From Streptomyces sp. Root1304 (GTDB taxonomy: Bacteria > Actinomycetota > Actinomycetes > Streptomycetales > Streptomycetaceae): 64,000 nt of DNA. A program made the translations under genes and the position numbers. The notes beneath the pieces were generated by a model. The model did not search any database. It saw only the letters and a program-made list of their open reading frames with translations, and had not been told where the DNA came from. Shown here piece by piece: positions 53,378 to 60,087 of the stretch. Location of the stretch: NCBI RefSeq assembly GCF_001426405.1, contig NZ_LMEP01000005.1, positions 252,809 through 316,808 on the forward strand, given 5' to 3'. The stretch's first letter is position 1; every line of letters starts with the position of its first letter.

Positions 53378-53988
53378 CGGACCGGGCCGCCACACAGCGC
53401 CCGTTCGACCTCCAGGCAGGTGCGGTAGTCCGGGAGGGTGCCGGACTTCTCCGCCGTCTCCAGGGTGGGTGCGGCCAGGTCCCGTTCCGACATGACCGGC
53501 TCGACGTCCGTCGGCAGGGAGAGTCCGAGCACCGGGTCGAAGACGGAGAGGGCCAGCTCGTTCTGCGGCGCGTACTCCCCGGACAGCATGTACGACATCA
53601 CCGTCCGGTCCTCCAGCGCCACGAAGGCGTGGGCGACGCCGACGGGGAAGTACACGGCCCGGAAGTCCTCCTGGTCGAGCAGGACCGTCTCCGACCTGCC
53701 GTAGGTGGGCGAGCCGACCCGGACGTCGATCACGATGTCCAGCGCGCTGCCGCGCGCGCAGTAGACGTACTTGGCGATGCCCGGGGGCGTCAGGGTGTAG
53801 TGGGCGCCCCGGATCGTTCCGCGCCGGGAGACGCTGTGGTTGGTCTGGGCCACCGGGAACAGCGGGTGTCCCAGGGCCTCTCGGGCGGCCGTCTCCTGGA
53901 ACGGGGAGACGAAGAGCCCCCGTTCGTCGGTGAAGATCTTCGGCCGGAACTCGAACGCGCCTTCCACGGCGAGCTGTCGCGACTGCAT
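53374..53988 (-). CDS. dTDP-4-keto-6-deoxyhexose 5-epimerase (EvaD/RmlC-like)
   Basis: A 204-residue RmlC-type cupin. The base His63 sits in TIRGAHY and the proton-relay Tyr133 in MSYMLSGEY; SPFQETAA and the FPVGVAHAFVAL strand are family marks. In vancosamine-type pathways it inverts C-5 to make the L-sugar. It is followed by the ketoreductase through a 4-base overlap and lies 54 bases after the 3-C-methyltransferase. A 3,5-epimerase role is the alternative. Confidence 0.92.
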   Translation of the reverse strand: MQSRQLAVEGAFEFRPKIFTDERGLFVSPFQETAAREALGHPLFPVAQTNHSVSRRGTIRGAHYTLTPPGIAKYVYCARGSALDIVIDVRVGSPTYGRSETVLLDQEDFRAVYFPVGVAHAFVALEDRTVMSYMLSGEYAPQNELALSVFDPVLGLSLPTDVEPVMSERDLAAPTLETAEKSGTLPDYRTCLEVERALCGGPVR

Positions 53989-54042
53989 GACACCGTCCTC
54001 GGTTGCTTGTGGTGGTGCCGGCCTGGCCGGCGGTGGTCTCGG

Positions 54043-55254
54043 TCAGAGGACACGGACCTCGGGGACGTACACGATCCAGCGCCCGCCGGACTCACGGAAC
54101 AGCCGTTCCTTCGCCATGATCTCCTCGGCGTGGTTCCAGGCGAACAGGACCGCGTAGTCCGGGTAGGGGTGGCCGAGCGCCTCGGTGGGGCGGACCGGGA
54201 TGTGCGAACCCGGCATGAGCTTCCCGTGCTTGGCCGGAGTCACGTCGCACACCCACTCGACCGACTCGGGGCCGATGCCGCAGAAGTTGGTGACGGTGGC
54301 GCTCTTGGCCGTGGCGCCGTAGCCGACGACCCGCTTGCCTTCCGCACGCAGCTCCCGCAGGAGCGTGGTCAGTTCGGTACGGACGCGCTCGATCCCCGCG
54401 GCGAAGGCGTCGAAGACCTCGGGGGTGCCGATCCCCTTGGCGTCCTCCTCGGCGATCAGCGCGGCGACGGCGGGGCTCGGCACGGCACGGCCCGCGCGCT
54501 TGAGGGTGTAGCGGACCTCGCCGCCGTGCACCGGCAGCCGTTCGACGTCGACGACCTCGAAGCCGAAGCGCGCGGCGGCGGCGCTCACCGAGCGCACGGT
54601 GAAGAAGTAGAAGTGCTCGTCGTAGATCTGGTCGAAGGAGGTGCGCTCCAGGATGTCGCCGAGGTAGGGGTCCTCGAAGACGAAGGCACCGTCCGGGGCC
54701 AGCAGGGTGTCGAGGCCCCGGAAGACCGAGTCGAGATACGGGATGTGGCAGATGGTGTTGGCGGAGTAGACCAGGTCGGCCGGTCCGTCGGCGGCCGCGA
54801 TGCCGGCCGCCGTGGACTCCTCGAAGAACTCGTTGAGGACCCGGACCCCCTGCTGGCGGGCGAGTTCGGCGACGCCGCCGGAGGGCTCGACGCCCAGGTG
54901 CCGGATGCCCTCCTTGGCGAGGGCCCGCAGCATCACCCCGTCGTTGCAGCCGATCTCCACCACGAACGGGTCGGGGCCGCGCAGGTGTTCACGGGAGAGC
55001 CGGCCCGCGGTCTGCTCGAAGTGCCGTCGCATGTGGACGGAGCCCGAGGAGTGGTACGGGTACGCCTCGTGGAACATCCGGTCCCGGGGGACCTCCTCAA
55101 GGAGCTGGGTCATGCCGCAGGACCCGCAGCTGCCCACGGCGAGGGGGTAGAAGAACTCGTCGTCGACGCGGCCGGGGTCCACGAACGCGTCGGAGAGGGG
55201 CTGGAGCCCGAAGTCGAAGAACGGACGGACGGATCCTCCACAGACACGGCACAT
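54043..55254 (-). CDS. NDP-hexose 3-C-methyltransferase (EvaC/TylCIII type)
   Basis: A 403-residue three-domain methyltransferase. The Cys-rich N-terminus (MCRVCGG ... CGSC) binds zinc, the SAM motif VVEIGCNDG is near residues 94-102, and the C-terminal part has the RVVGYGATAKSATVTNFCGIG motif with DVTPAKHGKLMPGSH. It matches the EvaC pattern very well, so it should methylate C-3 of the 3-amino-4-keto sugar, giving the branched vancosamine skeleton. The ATG at 55254 follows GAGGAAGG. Second gene of the operon led by the P450-like gene. Confidence 0.92.
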   Translation of the reverse strand: MCRVCGGSVRPFFDFGLQPLSDAFVDPGRVDDEFFYPLAVGSCGSCGMTQLLEEVPRDRMFHEAYPYHSSGSVHMRRHFEQTAGRLSREHLRGPDPFVVEIGCNDGVMLRALAKEGIRHLGVEPSGGVAELARQQGVRVLNEFFEESTAAGIAAADGPADLVYSANTICHIPYLDSVFRGLDTLLAPDGAFVFEDPYLGDILERTSFDQIYDEHFYFFTVRSVSAAAARFGFEVVDVERLPVHGGEVRYTLKRAGRAVPSPAVAALIAEEDAKGIGTPEVFDAFAAGIERVRTELTTLLRELRAEGKRVVGYGATAKSATVTNFCGIGPESVEWVCDVTPAKHGKLMPGSHIPVRPTEALGHPYPDYAVLFAWNHAEEIMAKERLFRESGGRWIVYVPEVRVL

Positions 55255-55289
55255 GGGGCCTTCCTCGGTTCATAGGGTCCGGGGCGGAC

Positions 55290-56642
55290 TTACCGCCGGA
55301 CGTTTCCTTGGCGGGCGACGGGAAAGCGGAACACGCCGCCGGTGATCGGGGACCGGAGGCCGCGCAGCACCTCGTCGGTCCTGGTCAGGCCGGGCAGCTC
55401 CTCGGCCAGCACCCGGAGCGCGGCCTCGGCCGCGGCCCGGACCGCGGGACCGACGAGGCCGTCGGCACGGCCCTCCTCGGAGAAGGGGTGCCGGTCGCGG
55501 GCGGGGCGGTGGAGGCTGAACCGGTCCGGGTCGCGGTACCGGCGGGGGTCGCGGTGGGCCGCCTCGGTGAGGAGGACGACCTCCTCGTCCGCCGCCACCG
55601 GGGTCCCGGCGAGTTCCAGGTCCTCGCGCGCGTACAGCCGGTGCAGGCGGACGGGCGGCGCGTGGAGCAGCGTCTCGGCGACGGCGGCGGGCGCGAGACC
55701 GGGGTCCTCGCACAGGTCCCGCCACTGCTCCGGACGGTCGAGGAGGAGTTCGACGGCGTTGCCCGCGAGGGTGGCGGCGGCGGGGAGGCCGACCAGGGCC
55801 AGCAGGGCGCAGACCGTCAGGACGTCCTCGGGCGGCCGGGGGCCGTCGGGGGACGGGGTCGCCGCGAGGCGGCGGGGGAGGCCGGACCGGGCGGCGGTGC
55901 CTGGGTCCGCCGTGCGGCGCGCGTCGTGGGTGGTGGGGTCTCCGGAGCCGTCCGGCGACGCCGACGGCCGGAGCAGCGCCAGGAGTTCCGGCAGCGCGGC
56001 GTCGTACCGGCGGGCCGTGTCCAGCCTCGGCGGGCAGAGCGTGGCGTCGAGGACGCCGGTGAGCCGCCCGCAGAGATCCGCGAAGCGGTCGGCCTCGTGC
56101 TCCGGTACGCCGAGCAGGACGCGCCCGGCGTCCACCGTGGCGGGCCGGAGCAGGTCGTCCATCAGGTCGAACCGCTCCCCCACCGCCGACGCACGGCGCC
56201 GGTAGGCCCGTACGGCCGCCGCGGACCTGCCCCGCCGCGCGGCCCCCTCGATCACGGGCGCGGCCCATCGCCGCAGCCGTTCGTACTCCTCCCGGTCGAG
56301 CTCCGCCGGAAGCCCGGCGAGCGGCAGGGCCTCCCGCAGGGACGGCACGTCCCACGGGGCCGGTTCCCCGGCCGGCTCCCCCGGCGCGGGGCCGGCGCCG
56401 GGGGGCCGGGGCGTGAGGCGCCGGTCTGCCAGCGCGGCCGTGACCACCTCGTGGTCGGCCGTCGCCCACGCGCCGGCGCTGCTCCAGGAGAGGGGTCCCC
56501 GCTCGCGGACGCGGCGGCCCAGTTCGGCCCGGTCGTCTCCGGCCGCACGCAGCATCAGGGCGTACGGGTCGTCTTTCGTGCCCAGGATCCACTGGACTCC
56601 GCGCAGGGTCAGCAGGACGCGTCCCAGCGCACTGTCGGTCAT
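55290..56642 (-). CDS. Heme-less P450-like glycosyltransferase auxiliary protein (DesVIII/EryCII/DnrQ type)
   Basis: A 450-residue protein with the P450 fold but no heme-ligand Cys: the region that should be F-G-x-G-x-H-x-C reads HPFSEEGRADGL. The I-helix lacks the usual acid-Thr pair, and the E-x-x-R helix is replaced (AETLLHAPPVRLHRLYARED). This is the pattern of proteins that bind and activate a partner glycosyltransferase. Start: ATG 56642; an upstream ATG at 56654 has no ribosome site but lies next to the predicted transcript start. First gene of the sugar operon, behind a clear SARP-type promoter. No partner glycosyltransferase is in the window. Confidence 0.82.
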   Translation of the reverse strand: MTDSALGRVLLTLRGVQWILGTKDDPYALMLRAAGDDRAELGRRVRERGPLSWSSAGAWATADHEVVTAALADRRLTPRPPGAGPAPGEPAGEPAPWDVPSLREALPLAGLPAELDREEYERLRRWAAPVIEGAARRGRSAAAVRAYRRRASAVGERFDLMDDLLRPATVDAGRVLLGVPEHEADRFADLCGRLTGVLDATLCPPRLDTARRYDAALPELLALLRPSASPDGSGDPTTHDARRTADPGTAARSGLPRRLAATPSPDGPRPPEDVLTVCALLALVGLPAAATLAGNAVELLLDRPEQWRDLCEDPGLAPAAVAETLLHAPPVRLHRLYAREDLELAGTPVAADEEVVLLTEAAHRDPRRYRDPDRFSLHRPARDRHPFSEEGRADGLVGPAVRAAAEAALRVLAEELPGLTRTDEVLRGLRSPITGGVFRFPVARQGNVRR

Positions 56643-56662
56643 GCTCGCCACCATGGGGAGGG

Positions 56663-56694
56663 ACGCTAGGCAGGCCTCCTCGACCCTCTCTCGA
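56663..56694 (-). promoter_or_regulatory. SARP-type promoter of the six-gene sugar operon
   Basis: On the minus strand TCGAGAG (56694-56688) and TCGAGGA (56683-56677) are 11 bases apart. Exactly 8 bases later comes TAGCGT (56668-56663), a good -10. The predicted transcript start near 56656 lies just before the P450-like gene. Confidence 0.75.
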
Positions 56695-56723
56695 CTTCCC
56701 TTGGCTCCGGCCCGGCCGGTCCG

Positions 56724-56741
56724 TCGAGCCGGTCACGAGGG
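56724..56741 (+). promoter_or_regulatory. Candidate SARP heptamers for the rightward SDR gene
   Basis: TCGAGCC (56724-56730) and ACGAGGG (56735-56741), 11 bases apart, on the plus strand. CAGCGG at 56750-56755 is a poor -10 at the 8-base position; TAGGGT at 56761-56766 is closer to consensus. With the minus-strand site 30 bases away, this spacer could drive both directions. Confidence 0.45.
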
Positions 56742-56775
56742 GAGCGTGGCAGCGGCCCCCTAGGGTCACGCGGTC

Positions 56776-57618
56776 ATGGACATCATCGGCAAGGGTTTCA
56801 TCGCCCGGCACCTGTGGCCGCTGCGCGCGGCGCACCCCGGAGTGACGGTGCTGGCGGCGGGCGTGCCGCGCCAGCACCTGCCGGATTCCGAGCACGAGCG
56901 GGAGGCCGCGCTCGTCCGCGAGACGGTCGCGCGCTGCCGGAGCCGGGGCGAGCTGCTGGTCTTCTTCTCCACCGTCAGCATGTACGGCGGTCCCGGCTGC
57001 CGGGGCCGCGAGGACGACCCGATCGTCCCCACCACGCGCTACGGCCGCCACAAGTTCGACCTGGAGGCGACGGTCCGCGAGTCCGGGGCGGCGTACCTCG
57101 TGCTGCGCCTCTCCTACGTCCTGGGGCCGCACGGGCCCGGCTTCCGGCTGGTGCCCGCCCTGGTGTCGCAGGTGCGGGCGGGGCGGGTCCGGGTGCACCC
57201 CGGTGCCCGGCGCGATCTGCTGCACGTCGCGGACTTCGTCGGGCTGGTCGACCGGCTGCTGGCCTCCGGGGTGCGCGACGAGACGGTGAACGTGGCCTCG
57301 GGCGACTGTGTGGACGTCGTCGAGGTCGTCGCCCACCTGAAGCGCCGGCTGGGCCTCGACGCCGTGGAGGAGGTGATGGGCGGGGGCGAGAGCGCCTTCT
57401 CGCACTGCCCGTCGGTGGAGAAGCTGCGGGCCCTGGTGCCCGAGCCGGCCGGTTCGGTCTTCGGGCCGGGGTACCACCGGCTCGCCCTGGACCGCTACCT
57501 CCGCGAGACGGGCGCGTGGCCGGCGGAGGACGGGGCGAGAGCGGCGTTCCAACGGTCGTCGAACGGCGCCGGACATCATCGGGCCCTCCCGCCGCACCGG
57601 GCGGCCGGGGACGAGTGA
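56776..57618 (+). CDS. Atypical extended SDR (NAD-dependent epimerase/reductase family)
   Basis: A 280-residue Rossmann protein that opens directly MDIIGKGFIA, a shortened Gly-x-Gly-Phe motif, with active-site Tyr and Lys in YGRHK and the HVADFVGLVDRLL segment typical of sugar-modifying SDRs. About 30 C-terminal residues are low complexity. It is followed by, and perhaps coupled to, the acyl-CoA-dehydrogenase-type gene, away from the main sugar operon. It may reduce or epimerise a sugar or nitrogen-modified sugar; not assigned to a single step. Confidence 0.72.
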   Translation: MDIIGKGFIARHLWPLRAAHPGVTVLAAGVPRQHLPDSEHEREAALVRETVARCRSRGELLVFFSTVSMYGGPGCRGREDDPIVPTTRYGRHKFDLEATVRESGAAYLVLRLSYVLGPHGPGFRLVPALVSQVRAGRVRVHPGARRDLLHVADFVGLVDRLLASGVRDETVNVASGDCVDVVEVVAHLKRRLGLDAVEEVMGGGESAFSHCPSVEKLRALVPEPAGSVFGPGYHRLALDRYLRETGAWPAEDGARAAFQRSSNGAGHHRALPPHRAAGDE

Positions 57619-57635
57619 AGGATGCGGGGAACGCG

Positions 57636-58859
57636 ATGGCGACGTACGACAAGGGCCGGGCGGTCACGGCGGACCTGCGCGAGGCGAGGACCTCCTCGGG
57701 CGGCGCGCTGCTCACGCTCCTGGAGCCGCACCTCCCCCTGATACGGGACGGGGCGCGGCAGGGGGACCGGGACGGCGCCTTCCCGGCCGAGGTCTTCGGG
57801 CGGCTCCGGGAGGGCGGGGTGCTCGGGGCCACCGTGCCGGCGGAACTCGGCGGGCTGGGCGTCTCCTCGCTGCACGACGTCTGCCTGGCCCTGACGACCG
57901 TGGCCGAGGCGGACGCGTCGACCGCGCTCGCCCTGCACATGCAGCTCAGCCGGGGGCTGACGCTCACTCACGAGTGGCGGCACGGGGACGCGCGGGCCCG
58001 GGCGCTGGCCGAGCGGCTGCTCCGGGGCATGGGGTCGGGCGAGGCGGTGGTGTGCACGACGGTGAAGGACGCGGGCGGGGGCCGGGTGGTCACCCGGCTG
58101 CGTCCGGCGCCGGACGGCGGCTGGCTGCTGTCGGGCCGCAAGACGCTGGCGAGCATGGCGCCGATCGCCACCGACTTCGTGGTCTCGGCGCGGGTGGAGG
58201 TGGCGGGGGTGACCCGGTCGGCGGCCGCCGTGCTTCCCCGGGACACCCCGGGGCTGACCGTCCTGGACGACTGGGACGGGCTCGGCATGCGGGCCTCCGG
58301 CAGCGTCGACATCCTCCTGGAGGACTGCCCGGTGCGCCTGGAGGACGTGTTCCTGCGGGGGCCGCTCGGGGAGCGCGACGACGCGGCCCTGGCCGGACAG
58401 ACCGTCAGTTCGATCACCATGCTGGGGATCTACGTGGGCGTCGCGCAGGCGGCCCGGGACCTCGTGGTGGCGGAGCTGACCCGGCGCGCGGGCGCGCCCG
58501 CGGCGGGGGTACGCGCGCTCCTCGCGGAGATCGAGGCCCGGTTGCACGCGCTGCGGACGACGGTGGCGGGCACGCTCTCGGCGGCGGACCACCTGGCGTA
58601 CGAGTTCGACGGCGATCCGCTGGAGCGCGGCCGGCGCATGATGTTCGACTTCCAGCGGGCGAAGATGATGGTCAACCGGCTGGCGCCGGAGACCGTCGCG
58701 GACTGCGTGACGGTGATCGGCGGCGCGTCCTACGCCGGGTCGCATCCGCTGGCGCGGCTCTACCGGGACGTCCGGGCGGGCGCGTTCATGCACCCGTTCA
58801 CCTATCCCGACGCGGTGGAGTGGCTCTCCGAGGCGGCGCTGGGCGGTCCGAAGGACTGA
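57636..58859 (+). CDS. Acyl-CoA-dehydrogenase-fold flavoenzyme, candidate amino-sugar N-oxygenase
   Basis: A 407-residue enzyme with the ACAD layout: N-terminal helices (FPAEVFGRLREGGVLGATVPAELGG), a middle beta domain (GRKTLASMAP; GMRASGS) and C-terminal helices ending in SHPLARLYRDVRAGAFMHP. That last motif is typical of flavin monooxygenases on this fold rather than true dehydrogenases, which use a catalytic Glu. Relatives in deoxysugar clusters (ORF36, RubN8, KijD3, DnmZ) oxidise 3-amino sugars to nitroso sugars. The ATG at 57636 is favoured; GTG 57615 overlaps the SDR stop (GTGA). Sugar N-oxidation is likely but other hydroxylations are open. Confidence 0.75.
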   Translation: MATYDKGRAVTADLREARTSSGGALLTLLEPHLPLIRDGARQGDRDGAFPAEVFGRLREGGVLGATVPAELGGLGVSSLHDVCLALTTVAEADASTALALHMQLSRGLTLTHEWRHGDARARALAERLLRGMGSGEAVVCTTVKDAGGGRVVTRLRPAPDGGWLLSGRKTLASMAPIATDFVVSARVEVAGVTRSAAAVLPRDTPGLTVLDDWDGLGMRASGSVDILLEDCPVRLEDVFLRGPLGERDDAALAGQTVSSITMLGIYVGVAQAARDLVVAELTRRAGAPAAGVRALLAEIEARLHALRTTVAGTLSAADHLAYEFDGDPLERGRRMMFDFQRAKMMVNRLAPETVADCVTVIGGASYAGSHPLARLYRDVRAGAFMHPFTYPDAVEWLSEAALGGPKD

Positions 58860-58875
58860 GCCGCCGGGGGCGTAC

Positions 58876-58913
58876 GGAAGGGGAGGGACGGGGTGTCCCG
58901 TCCCTCCCCTTCC
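58876..58913. terminator. Strong hairpin after the flavoenzyme gene
   Basis: A perfect 17-base stem (GGAAGGGGAGGGACGGG and complement) with a 4-base loop GTGT, 17 bases after the stop codon, in the convergent gap before the aromatase gene. Confidence 0.85.
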
Positions 58914-58935
58914 GGCCGGGCCGGGCCGGGCTGGA

Positions 58936-59021
58936 GGCTCATCGGCCGGGCCCGGCGGGGGCTCGTCGGCCGGGCCGGGCGGGGGCTCATCGGCCGGGCC
59001 GGGCGGGGGCTCGTCGGCCGG
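58936..59021. repeat. 24-base tandem repeat, about 3.6 copies
   Basis: Units GGCTC(A/G)TCGGCCGGG... begin at 58936, 58960, 58984 and 59008. They differ at only two positions (A/G alternating at base 6, one C/G change in the first copy). The repeat lies in the non-coding gap between converging genes. The unit is 8 codons long and open on the minus strand, but nothing suggests it is translated. Confidence 0.8.
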
Positions 59022-59056
59022 CCCCCGCCCCGCCGGTCTCCCGGGCCTCCCCCGGC

Positions 59057-60031
59057 TCAGGCGTCCGGAGCGGCCTCCCGGGCGTGGGCGGCCGCGTGTT
59101 CCATGGTGGTGGTGCTGTTGCGACCGAGGGCGCCGCGGACGAAAGCCCTGGCGTCGGCGACGGTCGCGTCCGGTCCCAGGACCTCCGTGATGGCCTTCTC
59201 GTCGAGGACCACGGTGTGGACGGAGGTGATCCGGGCCCCGGCCGTGTCCCGCTCGAACAGCCACCGCCCGGTGTGCGCCGCCATCAGGGCGGGGGTGTGC
59301 AGCTGCTTGTAGACGATGCGCTCGTCAGGGAAGCAGATCCGGACGGAGCGCGTGGTGTGGGTGGAGCCGTCCGGCGTCACGGTCTCCATCTCCAGGCTCT
59401 GGATCCCGGGCACCTCCTCCTCCAGCACGGCGCGAGCCACGTGCGGCAGGCGCGCGGGCCAGAGGTCCGCGCGGTCGACGAACGCGTAGGCGGCCGCGGT
59501 GTCGCCGTCGACCTCGACGGTGTCCTCGAAGGTCAGGGTCAGGGCCTCGGCGTCCCCGGTCCGTTCGGCCCCGGTGCGCAGCGCGTCCAGTTCGGCGCCG
59601 CTGTTGCGGTCGATCGCCCGCTCGATCCACGCGATGTTGTCGGGGTCGTCGCCGACGGCCCGGAAGTCGTGCAGCAGCCGGACCCGGGTGTGGGCGTCGT
59701 CGAGCGCCTCGACGATCCATTCCCCGCCCATGGCCGCCACCGGCGGCTGGGAGACCTCCTGGCGGAAGGTGACGCGGAGGCGGTCGTGGTCCAGTTCCCT
59801 GCGCGAGGTCCAGGCCTTGACCGCGCCGTTGGCGGTGGCCCAGATCCGGATGCGTTCCTCCGTCGTGCTCCGGCCGGCGTGTTCGGTGTGCTCGACGCGC
59901 TCCACGTGCACGGTGGGCGGGAAGGTCTCCGGCCATCGGCCGACGTCGACGATCAGGCCGAAGACGCGGCGTGCCGGGGCGGCCACCGTGATCGTGTGCT
60001 CGGTGCGGTGGGTGGTCCGGGGGTGTGACAT
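59057..60031 (-). CDS. Didomain polyketide aromatase/cyclase (SRPBCC)
   Basis: A 324-residue protein with two START/SRPBCC-type halves (about 10-150 and 165-310). Each begins with a strand like HTITVAAPARRVFGLI or EDTVEVDGDTAAAYAFV and has the W-P-E/A-R-L-P pattern (RWPETFPP; LWPARLPH). Didomain enzymes aromatise the first ring of C9-reduced type II polyketides, so a C-9 ketoreductase is expected but is not in the window. The ATG at 60031 follows GGAGGACC. It lies 56 bases downstream of the BBE-type oxidase on the same strand, and is the only standard aromatase seen. Confidence 0.9.
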   Translation of the reverse strand: MSHPRTTHRTEHTITVAAPARRVFGLIVDVGRWPETFPPTVHVERVEHTEHAGRSTTEERIRIWATANGAVKAWTSRRELDHDRLRVTFRQEVSQPPVAAMGGEWIVEALDDAHTRVRLLHDFRAVGDDPDNIAWIERAIDRNSGAELDALRTGAERTGDAEALTLTFEDTVEVDGDTAAAYAFVDRADLWPARLPHVARAVLEEEVPGIQSLEMETVTPDGSTHTTRSVRICFPDERIVYKQLHTPALMAAHTGRWLFERDTAGARITSVHTVVLDEKAITEVLGPDATVADARAFVRGALGRNSTTTMEHAAAHAREAAPDA

Positions 60032-60087
60032 GGTCCTCCTCCAGCTCGGCTCCGGGTCTGCGGCGCAAGCTTCCGCGCCGTCCCTGG

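Noticed and set aside
55290-56642. Functional cytochrome P450 hydroxylase
   Set aside because: The heme-binding Cys motif and the Glu-x-x-Arg helix are absent, so it should not bind heme. It fits the glycosyltransferase helper group.
58936-59021. CRISPR array
   Set aside because: The repeats are directly adjacent with no spacers, are 24 bases with high GC and have no cas genes nearby. It is a simple tandem repeat.
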